A stretch of 64,000 nucleotides of DNA from Chondromyces crocatus. Its GTDB lineage: Bacteria; Myxococcota_A; Polyangia; Polyangiales; Polyangiaceae. Shown one piece after another: positions 17,232-26,364 of this stretch. Location: the NCBI RefSeq assembly GCF_001189295.1, contig NZ_CP012159.1:3608973-3672972 (forward strand). Direction: 5' to 3'. The notes below the pieces were generated by a model. The model saw nothing but the letters and a program-made list of their open reading frames with translations, made no database searches and was not told the DNA's origin. The position numbers were made by a program, and so were the translations under genes. Every line of letters starts with the position of its first letter. The first letter of the stretch is position 1.

Positions 17232-18875
17232 CTACGGTGCGAGGGGCAGTTCGAGCACCCTCGTCGCCAGCCCGCCTTCTCCTTGCGCTCCGTCTCCCGC
17301 CCCGGTTCCGCCCATCCCTCCAGGGCCCGCGGCGCCGAAGGTCAGCGGGATCGACTCGTCCAGCGACAGGGGCGTCCCGCTGAACGCCACCGCGGCCGCG
17401 TGTCCACCGAGCCCGCCACCGCCTGGGCCGCCGTCTCCGCCTTTCCCCCCGACGCCACCCGCGCAGCCGGACCGCATCGGATTTACGGACGAGAAGCTGC
17501 CGCCAGCGCCTCCGACGCCTCCCGGGCCTCCGACCTGCCCGTCGCCCCCTTGACCGCCGAGGCCTCCATTCCCCGCCGTGATCTTGCTCTCCGTGAGCAC
17601 CACCCGGGCGTCGAGGCTCACCAGCCCGAAGCTCGCACCACCCGGCCCACCCCCTTGGCCTGGCTTGCCACCGCAGCCGCCGGTCCCGCCGCTCCCACCC
17701 GCGCCATGCGCGCCTGGCAAGATCCCGCAGGCCCCACCGTACGCAGCGCCGCCGCCGCCGCCGCCCTGTCCAGGTCTCCCCACCGTTCCAGCCACGCCGG
17801 ACGTCCCCACGAAGCCCAGCTCGGGCGACAGCGCACCCACCCCTGCCGCGGGCGCGCCGACGGTCCCTTCGAGCCCTGTGGAGCCATCGCCACCGAGGCC
17901 CCGGCCAGCCGTGCAGGTCCACGTCGTCTCGTTGGCCTGAGCGCCGGTGCCTCCAGGCCCGGCATCCCCCGTCTGACCGCTCTGCCCGCTCTGCCCCGAG
18001 TTCGCCAGGCCATCCCCACCCTTGCCGCCCAGCGAGGTGGCGCCATCGTCGCAGACCAGCTCCACGGGCGGCCCACCTGCGGTCGTCAGCACCAGGGTGC
18101 CGCTCACCGTCAGACAGGGCCGGGTCCCTGCCACCCCGGGGAGACCCGCCTGGGCCGTGGGAGGAGGATCGCCGGGCATGGCAGGGACGGCCCCGTGCTC
18201 GCCCGTGGCGCCGACGGCCCCATCCCCGGCCACCAGCTCACAGCGCACCAGCTCCGCGCTGGCTTGATGCGCCAGGACTGCGATCGACGACGCGCCTGGC
18301 GTCTCTCCGTTCGCCGCTTGCACGAGCACGTCCTCGATGCGGCTCGCTGCCTCGCCGGGCAGCAGGCGCATCGCCACGCGATCGGGCGGACCTGCGATGG
18401 TCGTCTTCCGCTGGTCCCCGACGAAGCCCCACTCCGCCTCGCAGTCGAGCCCCCCGTACAGCGTGATGCCCGGGGGCACCTCCACCGCCTCCTGGAACGG
18501 CTCGGCGCAGGCGTAGACGCGGCCCGTGCCCTTGTCGGGGTCGAGCGCGCGAGAGAACGCCTCCGCCAGCGACTTCACCGGCCCCGCCTTGATGCCCGCG
18601 TTGCCATCGTGCCCCTGACTGCTCGACGCCCACACCCCACAGTCGTTCGCTACCGGGATGGCGCTCTCGCTCGGGATACAGCCCCCGTACGTCGGCTTGT
18701 CGCCCCCCTCGCCGCCCGAGGATGAGTCCCCGTTGGGCGGCGGGGTCACCGTCCCCTCGGCGCAGCCGACGCCGAGACCAGCCGTCACCACGGCCGCGAG
18801 CGCCACCAGGCCGAGGACGGCCCCGCGCCCTTCCTCCCCGAGCCTGCCACCGAACTTCCGTCTGCTGATCGTCAT
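17232..18875 (-). CDS. Gly-rich PGRS-like lipoprotein
   Basis: A 547-residue predicted lipoprotein with lipobox GVGC near residue 38 and a short GG linker. Residues of about 60-250 look like a parallel beta-helix/choice-of-anchor region (for example VYACAEPFQEAVEVPPGITLYGGLDCE). Residues of about 265-530 are dominated by GGxGG repeats such as GGKGGDGLANSGQSGQSGQ and GGVGGAGG. These resemble mycobacterial PE-PGRS modules and myxobacterial repeat lipoproteins, which can form polyproline-II-type or calcium-binding rolls. It is likely a cell-surface protein. Its function is unknown. It is convergent with the peroxidase-like gene, 41 bp apart. Confidence 0.8.
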   Translation of the reverse strand: MTISRRKFGGRLGEEGRGAVLGLVALAAVVTAGLGVGCAEGTVTPPPNGDSSSGGEGGDKPTYGGCIPSESAIPVANDCGVWASSSQGHDGNAGIKAGPVKSLAEAFSRALDPDKGTGRVYACAEPFQEAVEVPPGITLYGGLDCEAEWGFVGDQRKTTIAGPPDRVAMRLLPGEAASRIEDVLVQAANGETPGASSIAVLAHQASAELVRCELVAGDGAVGATGEHGAVPAMPGDPPPTAQAGLPGVAGTRPCLTVSGTLVLTTAGGPPVELVCDDGATSLGGKGGDGLANSGQSGQSGQTGDAGPGGTGAQANETTWTCTAGRGLGGDGSTGLEGTVGAPAAGVGALSPELGFVGTSGVAGTVGRPGQGGGGGGAAYGGACGILPGAHGAGGSGGTGGCGGKPGQGGGPGGASFGLVSLDARVVLTESKITAGNGGLGGQGGDGQVGGPGGVGGAGGSFSSVNPMRSGCAGGVGGKGGDGGPGGGGLGGHAAAVAFSGTPLSLDESIPLTFGAAGPGGMGGTGAGDGAQGEGGLATRVLELPLAP

Positions 18876-19140
18876 GGGGGTCGCGCCTTTCCGAGCCGCG
18901 TACGGCAGCCCTACGATAGTTAATATTCCGGGCAGAAGCCGAAGATTGCCGGTTCCGCCCCTGCTCCAAGCACTGAAAGGGATGGGCAGGGGCCATTGCG
19001 TGAGACGTCGTACCCTCGACGAGGACGCCCGAGCGGACCGACCGGGTGGCGCTCAGACCCTCTGCCTGCCGCGTGCAGCTATCGACCCCGGCCAGAGCCT
19101 GCGGCAAGATGACCGCACATCCTAGAAAGGACCAAGTCGC
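18876..19140. other. Divergent promoter region
   Basis: The 265 bp between the PGRS-like lipoprotein and the plus-strand membrane protein contain one AT-rich patch (ACGATAGTTAATATTCCG, about 18914-18931). It probably carries the -10 region for the lipoprotein. No gene or repeat is seen. Confidence 0.45.
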
Positions 19141-19683
19141 ATGCAGTCCGGACTCCCCCTGTTCCTCTCGGCGGACCTCGACGCCCCCTGCGCGTGCGGA
19201 GGCATGTCGTTCTTCGGGTTCTCGATCTCCTCCCTGATCTTCTTCGCCCTCGCGCTGTGGCTCGCCGCCAAGATCCTGCGCCGCCTCCGACGGAAGGGAA
19301 AGCCCCGCTCCCGCGAGCGCACCGAGCTGGATCAATGGGCGGATGAGGTGCTCACCCGCGAACTGCACCGCAAGCTGAGCGCCACCGGCCTCGAGCGCGA
19401 CACCGTGCAGCGCGCCTTCGAGGGCACCCCTGAGCCCGACGCCGTCAGCGCCATCGAAGAAGCCGTGAAGTCCGTGCAGATGCGCTACGCCCGCACCCCG
19501 CGCGAAGAGTACGAAGCCCGCCTGGAGGTGAGCTTCGAAGACGGCACCACCGCGACCGCCACCCGCCTCCTCACCGCCGCCCAGCTCCCCCCCGACGTCT
19601 GGGAAGAGCTCGGCCGCACCGGCGGCTCCTACATCTTCCGCACCCTCCACTTCCCCTGGTCCGAACCCAACCGCTGGTCCTGA
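19141..19683 (+). CDS. Small membrane-anchored protein, function unknown
   Basis: A 180-residue protein with an N-terminal hydrophobic helix (FFGFSISSLIFFALALWLAAKI, written here only as residues of about 24-45) followed by a basic cluster, RRLRRKGKPRSRER, so it is membrane anchored with its main domain in the cytoplasm. The soluble part has charged helices (WADEVLTRELHRKL) and a short beta-rich end. No family is recognised. An AGAAAGGA ribosome site precedes the ATG. Its last five codons (PNRWS) and stop form the start of a tandem DNA repeat that continues for 130 bp after the gene, which is unusual. No operon partner is present. Confidence 0.75.
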   Translation: MQSGLPLFLSADLDAPCACGGMSFFGFSISSLIFFALALWLAAKILRRLRRKGKPRSRERTELDQWADEVLTRELHRKLSATGLERDTVQRAFEGTPEPDAVSAIEEAVKSVQMRYARTPREEYEARLEVSFEDGTTATATRLLTAAQLPPDVWEELGRTGGSYIFRTLHFPWSEPNRWS

Positions 19684-19816
19684 CCCCCCATCCCTCGGGT
19701 CCACTCCCAACCGCTGGTCCTGACCCCCCCATCCCTCGGGCCCACTCCCAACCGCTGGTCCTGACCCCCCCCATCCCTCGGGCCCACTCCCAACCGCTGG
19801 TCCTGACCCCCCCACC
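19666..19816. repeat. 40/41/42-bp tandem repeat with lengthening C-run
   Basis: The unit CCCAACCGCTGGTCCTGA followed by a C-run and ATCCCTCGGGCCCACT repeats with CCGCTGGTC at 19671, 19711, 19752 and 19794. The spacing grows 40, 41, 42 bp, and the C-runs after TGA have 6, 7, 8 and 7 residues. The first copy contains the last codons and stop of the preceding gene; later copies repeat that stop. It reads as duplication with slippage in the homopolymer. Confidence 0.85.
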
Positions 19817-19841
19817 ATCCCCCGGGCCCCCTGCCAACCCA

Positions 19842-20027
19842 GGCGCCGAAGGGGGGAGCGTGGCTCCGGTGCCTGGGGGGCCCCATGCGCCCGGAGCGCC
19901 GGCCCCCAGTCTTCTCCAACCTCCCCCACCTCGTCTCCCCCCCCTTCAGCCCACCCCGAGCCTCCTACCAGGCGCGACTCGCATGGGGGGAACCAGGCAC
20001 CGGAGCCACGCTCCCCCCTTCGGCGCC
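19842..20027. repeat. 48-bp long inverted repeat between convergent genes
   Basis: The arm at 19842-19889 (beginning GGCGCCGAAGGGGGGAGCG) is matched in inverse by 19980-20027. About 35 outer bases pair perfectly, then a four-base mismatch, then another nine pairs; the spacer is 90 bp. It lies between convergent genes (19141-19683 and 20045-21409), so a transcribed copy would fold into a strong hairpin and might end transcription from both sides, though no T-run follows. Nearby spacer sequence is C-rich. Confidence 0.8.
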
Positions 20028-20044
20028 CCCCGGCAGAGAGACCC

Positions 20045-21409
20045 CTACGCCACCCAGACCGTCTTGATGTTCACGAACTCCCGGATCCCATACACCCCCA
20101 GCTCCCGCCCGTACCCCGACTGCTTGATCCCCCCGAACGGCACCCTCGGATCCGACGCCACCATCGCATTCACGAACACCGCCCCTGCCTCCACCTCGGC
20201 CACCAGGCGCGCCTTCTCCCCCGCATCGCGCGTCCACGCGCTCGCCCCCAGCCCGAAGTGTGTCGCGTTGGCCACCTCGATCGCCTCGTCCAGGCTCTTC
20301 ACCCGCACCAGCGCCGCCACCGGACCGAACGTCTCCTCGGCCACCGCAGGCGCCTCGGCCGGCAGCTCCGAAAGCGCCGTCGGCGCGTAGAAGTAGCCTG
20401 GCCGATCCAGACGCTTCCCGCCGGTCAGCAGCTTTGCGCCCGCCTTCACCGACGCCTCCACCTGCGCCTCGATGTCGGCCCGCACCTGCGCCGTCGCCAG
20501 GGGCCCCACCTCGGTCTCCGGGTCCAGCGGATCGCCCACCTTGAGCCGCCCCATCACCTCGGCGAAGCGACGCTCGAACTCCGGCGCGATCGCCTCGTGC
20601 ACGATGAACCGCTTCGCCGCGATGCACGACTGACCGTTGTTGATGATCCGCGCCTTCACCGCCGTGGTCACGGCGGCGTCCAGATCGGCGCTCGGCAGCA
20701 CGATGAAGGGATCGCTGCCTCCGAGCTCCAGCACCGTCTTCTTGATCTGCTTGCCGGCCTCGGCGCCCACGCTGCGCCCGGCCCCTTCGCTCCCTGTCAA
20801 CGTCGCTGCGGCCACCCGATCGTCGGCCAGCAGCCGGGGGACCACGCTGGCCCCGACGAGCAGCGTCTGGAAGGCGCCCTGCTCGAACCCGGCGCGATGG
20901 ATCACGTCCTCGATGGCGAGCGCGCACTGCGGCACGTTGGAGGCGTGCTTCAGCAACCCGACGTTGCCAGCGGCCAGGGCAGGCGCCGCAAACCGGAACA
21001 CCTGCCAGAAGGGGAAGTTCCACGGCATCACCGCCAGCACCGGGCCGATGGGCTGGAACAGCACGTAGCTCTCGCTCGCGCTCGTCTCGATGTGCTCGGG
21101 TGAAAGGAAGCGCTCGGCGTTCTCGCCGTAGTAGCGACAGACCCAGGCGCACTTCTCGGCCTCGGCGATCGCGGCCTTGATGGGCTTGCCCATCTCGATC
21201 GTCATCAACCGCCCGAGGGCCTCCTTCTCGGCTTCCAGCAGCTCACCCACCCGCAGCAGCAGCGCGGCCCGCTCCGCGACCGGGCGGCGGCGGAGGCGAT
21301 GGTAGGCCTTCTGCGAAGCGGCGAGCTTCTCCTCGATGATGGCATCGGTGTGCGGTGCGAAGGTGCGGAGCGTCTCGCCGGTGGCGGGATTGACGGTCGC
21401 GATGGACAC
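20045..21409 (-). CDS. NAD(P)-dependent aldehyde dehydrogenase, succinate-semialdehyde type
   Basis: A 454-residue aldehyde dehydrogenase. The cofactor-binding segment [17 protein letters not shown] and the catalytic Glu motif [13 protein letters not shown] precede the nucleophile Cys in [12 protein letters not shown]. The overall pattern ([12 protein letters not shown] start, [20 protein letters not shown]) is closest to short-form succinate-semialdehyde dehydrogenases. These convert succinic semialdehyde to succinate in 4-aminobutyrate breakdown, although other aliphatic semialdehydes are possible. The GTG start at 21409 is supported by GAGGAGG five to six bases upstream. It lies 156 bp from the start-distal end of the aldo/keto reductase gene on the same strand, with 26-bp repeats between them. 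Confidence 0.92.
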   Translation of the reverse strand: MSIATVNPATGETLRTFAPHTDAIIEEKLAASQKAYHRLRRRPVAERAALLLRVGELLEAEKEALGRLMTIEMGKPIKAAIAEAEKCAWVCRYYGENAERFLSPEHIETSASESYVLFQPIGPVLAVMPWNFPFWQVFRFAAPALAAGNVGLLKHASNVPQCALAIEDVIHRAGFEQGAFQTLLVGASVVPRLLADDRVAAATLTGSEGAGRSVGAEAGKQIKKTVLELGGSDPFIVLPSADLDAAVTTAVKARIINNGQSCIAAKRFIVHEAIAPEFERRFAEVMGRLKVGDPLDPETEVGPLATAQVRADIEAQVEASVKAGAKLLTGGKRLDRPGYFYAPTALSELPAEAPAVAEETFGPVAALVRVKSLDEAIEVANATHFGLGASAWTRDAGEKARLVAEVEAGAVFVNAMVASDPRVPFGGIKQSGYGRELGVYGIREFVNIKTVWVA

Positions 21410-21474
21410 AGGGCCTCCTCGATGATGGCGTCGGTGGCGCGCGGCGAGGGCCGCGCGAGGAACGCGCACCCTAC

Positions 21475-21552
21475 CACGCCACCCTTCACCCCGGACGCCC
21501 CACGCCGCCCTTCACCAGGAACGCCCCACGCCACCCTTCACCAGGAACGCCC
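21475..21552. repeat. 26-bp tandem repeat, three copies
   Basis: The unit CACGCCACCCTTCACCAGGAACGCCC begins at 21475, 21501 and 21527. The three copies differ at a few bases. It lies between the aldo/keto reductase stop and the aldehyde dehydrogenase start; a related string GCGCGAGGAACGCGCACCC precedes it. Confidence 0.8.
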
Positions 21553-21565
21553 GTGCCGCGCGGCA

Positions 21566-22489
<924 letters not shown>

Positions 22490-22809
22490 CTCGAACTCCT
22501 CTGGCGTTGTGCCTCCCGCGGTTCGTCTTTCCTGCCGCGGTCGGGTGCGCGAGCGTTCTACCGCGGAGCTGGCGAGTGCGGTTCCAGACTCGTTCGAGCC
22601 TGTCGAGCGCGGGGCAGATGCTGAGGACGCCGTCCGTCCAAAACAGCACGGTACAGGAGCGAGATCCCCGCGGCTCCCGTGGACCGAGCGGACGCTTGAT
22701 CTCGCCTGGAGTACCTTCCGATGCCGCGCGTCGCGACTTCATTGCGTTCTCGTCATTGTGAAGCTCGAGGGCTGGTCATCGCTCGGCCCCGTCCTTAGGC
22801 GATCTGCGT
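22490..22809. other. Divergent intergenic region
   Basis: The 320 bp between the aldo/keto reductase and nucleotidyltransferase starts hold no credible gene. The only notable feature is a locally AT-richer segment around 22736-22765 (TTCATTGCGTTCTCGTCATTG) upstream of the nucleotidyltransferase, a possible promoter. Confidence 0.4.
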
Positions 22810-23862
22810 ATGAGACAGTACGAGCGAGCTGAGGCCATGCTGGCAGGAGAGCCCGCGCCGCTGCTCTACCCCGGGCGCCCCCCTGGGCAAGAGCATGTGG
22901 CGACGGGAGGCGCGCAGGAACTGGCCGTGAGGACCCGCGCCCTCGAGGCGATGATCGAGGCGGAGGTCCCTTTCCTCGTCGCCGGCACGTACGCGTTCTT
23001 CGTGTACACGGGCATCTACCGCGAGACCAAAGACCTGGATCTCTTCCTGCTGGAGCGCGATCTGCCGGCAGCCTTCTGCGCACTCGAGAAGGCAGGATTC
23101 CGCACGGTGGTGCACGACGCACGCTGGATCGGCAAGGGGTATCTCGGCGAGAGTTTCGTGGATCTGATCTTCTGCTCCAGCAACGAGCTGGCGGTGGTGG
23201 ACGAGCTCTGGTTCCAGCATGCGCGCGAGGGATCGGTGCTGGGCTACCCCTGCCTGCTGGCGCCGCCGGAGGAGATGATCTTCTCGAAGGCCTTCATCGA
23301 CGAGCGGGAGCGCTTCGATGGGGCCGACATCAATCACCTGATCTTCGCCTGCGGTCACCTGATGGACTGGGAGCGGATCCTCGCGCGCTTCGGTCCGCAC
23401 TGGGAGGTGCTGTTCGCTCACCTCACGCTCTACCGGTTCGTCTACCCCGGCGCGCGGAGCCAGGTGCCCGACTGGGTGATGGATGAGCTGTGCCAGCGCA
23501 CGCAGGAGGTGTCACGCTCGGGCAATGCCGGCGCAGATCTCTGTCGGGGGCACCTGATCAGCAACAAGCAGTACCGCCACGATTACGAGCTGCGCGGGAT
23601 GAGCAGCGCAGAGCCCACGCCAGGGGTCCTGCCGCTGGAGTGGCGTTCGGGTGTGAGCGGGTCGGGGCCCTGCGTGGTGGCGACACCGGGCGTGGCTGCG
23701 GCAGGCATGGCTGCCGCAGACCTGGCCGCGGCAGACGCGGTGGCAGCAGCAGCAGCAGCGGCAGCGGCAGCAGCAGCAAACGCGAAGGACGTGGCGGTGG
23801 CAGCGGCAGCGAACGATGTGGCGGTGCCGGCAGGCGTGCCAGGCGCGAAGGAGGTTGCATGA
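22810..23862 (+). CDS. Nucleotidyltransferase-superfamily protein with polyalanine tail
   Basis: A 350-residue protein. Residues of about 50-170 have the minimal nucleotidyltransferase pattern: Gly59-Thr60 (AGTYAFFVYTG), a metal-binding pair Asp75/Asp77 in KDLDLF, and a third acidic residue Asp118 in FVDLIF. A later segment, SKAFIDERERFDGADINHL, matches the conserved helix of AbiEii/MNT-like enzymes. It should transfer a nucleotide to a protein, RNA or small-molecule target; the acceptor is unknown. The last 60 residues are low complexity with a 12-Ala run (312-323), encoded by a GCA-rich repeat. Its stop overlaps the ATG of the metallophosphoesterase gene, indicating coupled translation. Confidence 0.82.
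   Translation: MRQYERAEAMLAGEPAPLLYPGRPPGQEHVATGGAQELAVRTRALEAMIEAEVPFLVAGTYAFFVYTGIYRETKDLDLFLLERDLPAAFCALEKAGFRTVVHDARWIGKGYLGESFVDLIFCSSNELAVVDELWFQHAREGSVLGYPCLLAPPEEMIFSKAFIDERERFDGADINHLIFACGHLMDWERILARFGPHWEVLFAHLTLYRFVYPGARSQVPDWVMDELCQRTQEVSRSGNAGADLCRGHLISNKQYRHDYELRGMSSAEPTPGVLPLEWRSGVSGSGPCVVATPGVAAAGMAAADLAAADAVAAAAAAAAAAAANAKDVAVAAAANDVAVPAGVPGAKEVA
23738..23780 (+). repeat. GCA/GCG trinucleotide repeat coding polyalanine
   Basis: A run of about 14 near-perfect GCA or GCG triplets inside the nucleotidyltransferase gene encodes the Ala312-323 tract. The predominant GCA codon is unusual for a GC-rich genome and suggests recent triplet expansion. Confidence 0.8.
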
Positions 23863-24722
23863 CGACGGATGCGAACGAGCAGCGGGTGGCGAGCCCGGTC
23901 ACCGCGGTGACGCCCCAGACCGGCGGCGCCAGCGGCGGTGGAGCCCACGATGGCGGCGAAGGGGGAGAACGCGCCTCGGGAGGAGATGGCGAGGGGAAGG
24001 CGGTTCGGCGTTTTCGCCTCGCTGCGACCTCGGATCTGCACTGCCGTGGGGCGGAGCAGGTGACCCGCCTGCGGGATCTGTTCCGGGCCGTCAACGACGA
24101 GGCGGAAGGGCTCGTGATGTGTGGTGACCTCACCGATCGGGGCCTCATCGACGAGGCGAAGGCCCTGGCGGATGCGCTGAGCGGGCTGAAGGTGCCGTGC
24201 GCGGCGGTGCTGGGGAACCACGATCTGGATCACGGGGTGGGTCAGGAGATCATGCAGATCCTGCGGTCTGCCGGCATCCATGTGCTCGACGGCGACCACG
24301 TGGAGTTCAACGACGACGTGGGCGTCGCCGGGGTGAAGGGGTTCTGCGGTGGGTTCGGGAGCGCCATGCTGCAGGCCTTCGGCGAGGGACCGATCAAGGC
24401 GTTCGTGCAGGAGGCGGTGAGCGAGGAGCTGAAGCTCGAGGCCGCGCTGGCGCAGCTCGATACGGCGCGCAAGGTCGTGATCATGCACTACGCGCCGGTG
24501 CCGGACACGACGCTCGGAGAGAACCTGGAGATTCGCTCCTACCTCGGATCCAGCCGGCTGGCCGCGCCCGTGGACATGTACGGAGCCGACGTGGTGTTCC
24601 ACGGGCACGCGCACCACGGGACCATGGAAGGCCGCACGGCCAAGGGCGTGCCGGTGTACAACGTGGCGTTCCCGCTGCTGAAGAAGAGCGTGGGGCAGGG
24701 GTTCTTCGTGGTCGACCTGTGA
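23859..24722 (+). CDS. Calcineurin-like metallophosphoesterase
   Basis: A 287-residue phosphoesterase with all five metal-binding blocks: SDLH (Asp59, His61), GDLTD (Asp90), GNHD (Asn120, His121), MHYAP (His210) and GHAHHG (His250 region). The first 47 residues are a Gly-rich unstructured extension. The family cleaves phosphomonoesters or diesters, including cyclic and dinucleotides. The ATG overlaps the preceding stop (ATGA) and has a GGAGG site inside the upstream gene, so the two proteins are made together. A plausible inference is that the nucleotidyltransferase attaches a nucleotide and this enzyme removes it or degrades the product, but nothing in the sequence proves this. Confidence 0.9.
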   Translation: MTTDANEQRVASPVTAVTPQTGGASGGGAHDGGEGGERASGGDGEGKAVRRFRLAATSDLHCRGAEQVTRLRDLFRAVNDEAEGLVMCGDLTDRGLIDEAKALADALSGLKVPCAAVLGNHDLDHGVGQEIMQILRSAGIHVLDGDHVEFNDDVGVAGVKGFCGGFGSAMLQAFGEGPIKAFVQEAVSEELKLEAALAQLDTARKVVIMHYAPVPDTTLGENLEIRSYLGSSRLAAPVDMYGADVVFHGHAHHGTMEGRTAKGVPVYNVAFPLLKKSVGQGFFVVDL

Positions 24723-24771
24723 GCGGCCGCGGGAGGGGAGTCGCGCGGGGCGGTGATCGCGGTCGCGCGGC

Positions 24772-25290
24772 TCAGGTCTCGTCCGGGGAAGGGGCGAGTT
24801 CGATGTCCACCTGCAGGGGGATCGGCCCTCCGCATTCCTGGCTCGTGGCAGGGTTGAGGGTCTCGTCGTAGTCGACGAAGCCCTCGGCCGTGATCTCCAC
24901 CTGGGTCGGGCCGTTCGTCCAGATCTGGCAGTGAAGCTCCCGCAGTGCGGTCGGCGCAGGCTCCTCGGGATCGACGTCGCAGACCACGTTGCCCTCGTCG
25001 AGGGACAGCCAGGTGGAGGGATCGTCGAGGTGGAACGCAGGCTCCTCGCCCACGCTCCACGTGACGCGGATGGTCGTGTCGGGCGGGACGGGGCCGTCTG
25101 CGGAACGGACGGTGATGGTGTACTGGGCTGCCAGCTCGGTCGGGCACCCGCCTTGACCTCCCTCGCCCTCGCCGCCAGCGCCGCCCGTGCCGTCGCCGTC
25201 ATCGCAGGCGCCAGTCATCAGGCTGCAGAGGAGGGCCATGAAGCCCGAGAGGCTCGCCAGCAAGGGAAGATGAATCCGTCGAGACGACAC
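24772..25290 (-). CDS. Predicted lipoprotein, function unknown
   Basis: A 172-residue lipoprotein with lipobox LMTGAC and a GGAGGEGEGGQGG linker. The rest appears beta-rich, with TITVRSADGPVPPDTTIRVTWSVGEEPAF at its centre and three conserved-looking cysteines, so a small immunoglobulin-like domain is likely. I recognise no family. It converges on the metallophosphoesterase gene with 49 bp between, and the flanking gene upstream (25411-26364) is on the same strand but belongs with the arginine deiminase. Confidence 0.75.
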   Translation of the reverse strand: MSSRRIHLPLLASLSGFMALLCSLMTGACDDGDGTGGAGGEGEGGQGGCPTELAAQYTITVRSADGPVPPDTTIRVTWSVGEEPAFHLDDPSTWLSLDEGNVVCDVDPEEPAPTALRELHCQIWTNGPTQVEITAEGFVDYDETLNPATSQECGGPIPLQVDIELAPSPDET

Positions 25291-25410
25291 GGCGCGCAGG
25301 ATAGGCAGGAAGGGGGGGCAGATCCAGCGCCGGTCGCGGGCGCCTGCTCGATGATGTGCGGGCCGCCTGACAGATGAAGGGGGCCCGCGGTGGGCCCCGT
25401 GAGAGCGCTG

Positions 25411-26364
25411 TTACGGCTTGCGATGGAGGGGGCTGTTGGCGAAGCGGCGGGCGAGGACGTCGAGCGCGGCGGCGGTCTCGGCGGAGGCCTGCTTGCGCGC
25501 CGCCTCGATGAGGGCGGGGGTCGACGGATCATCGACCACGAGGATGGCCGTCGCGGCGGTGCGGCGGACCTCGCCATCACGGGTCACGAAGGCGTCGACC
25601 AGGGCCCTTGCGGCTTCCGCCCGGGTGGCCTTGCCTTCCCCGCTGGCGGCGATCACCGGGGTCTTCCAGGCCCAGGCCGAGCCGACATCGCCGAGCGCGC
25701 GCACCACGAGCCGCGCGGTCGTCTCGTCGCGGTGGGTCGGGAGGGCGGTGGCCAGCGTCTTCGCCACGGACAGGCGACGACACATCCCCATGCCGGCGAG
25801 GATCGCCGTCTGCTTGGGCCCTCGCGCCGTGGCGAGGCCGATGAGCTTCGTCGCGGCGGCGTCGGTCCCGAGCTTCCCGAGCGCGGCGGCGGCCTCGCGC
25901 ATCACCTCGAAGTCCGTCATCGCTCCGTCGAGGACCGCGTTCAGCACGGGCGCTGCGCGGTCGTCCCGGAGCATGCCCGTCGCCTCGATCAAGCTCGTCC
26001 GCCAGGCGAGCCAGGCACTCTCGCTGAGCTTTCCCTGCTCGCCACCGTCGATCGCGAGCTGCTCGAGCATGGCGTGCAGCGCGCTGGGGCCGAGGCTCTT
26101 GAGCATCGGCGTGACCACCGCCATCCGTCCGCGCTTGGTCTCGTCCAGCTCCGGCAGCATCTGCCGGGCTTGTTCCACCGCCATGAAGGCATCCGGGTAG
26201 GCAGCCTTCGCCTTGGTGATGTCCGTCGTGAGCTGGGTGCGCTCTGCAGGAGAGAGCTGAGCGGTGCTGATCACCGCGCCGGCAGCCTGGGCCTCGACGG
26301 GCCAGCCCGCGGTAGCGAGTCCGAGCGTCAGCGCCAGCGCCGCGAACCATCCTTTCGTGCTCAT
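25411..26364 (-). CDS. Exported HEAT-repeat protein
   Basis: A 317-residue protein with an N-terminal signal peptide (cleavage near AQAAG) followed by repeated helical pairs. Repeats such as PVLNAVLDGAMTDFEVMREAAAALGKLG and ARLVVRALGDVGS are HEAT/PBS-type scaffolds, commonly used for protein binding. Its ATG overlaps the stop of the arginine deiminase gene (ATGA at 26361-26364) and is preceded by GGAGGG, so it is co-translated with that enzyme. I infer it could be a scaffold, chaperone or substrate adaptor for the deiminase outside the cytoplasm. No enzymatic motif is visible. Confidence 0.83.
   Translation of the reverse strand: MSTKGWFAALALTLGLATAGWPVEAQAAGAVISTAQLSPAERTQLTTDITKAKAAYPDAFMAVEQARQMLPELDETKRGRMAVVTPMLKSLGPSALHAMLEQLAIDGGEQGKLSESAWLAWRTSLIEATGMLRDDRAAPVLNAVLDGAMTDFEVMREAAAALGKLGTDAAATKLIGLATARGPKQTAILAGMGMCRRLSVAKTLATALPTHRDETTARLVVRALGDVGSAWAWKTPVIAASGEGKATRAEAARALVDAFVTRDGEVRRTAATAILVVDDPSTPALIEAARKQASAETAAALDVLARRFANSPLHRKP

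Noticed and set aside
15841..17922. 693-residue minus-strand open frame
   Set aside because: Antisense to the di-haem peroxidase-like gene, which has clear CXXCH motifs; the shadow has none.
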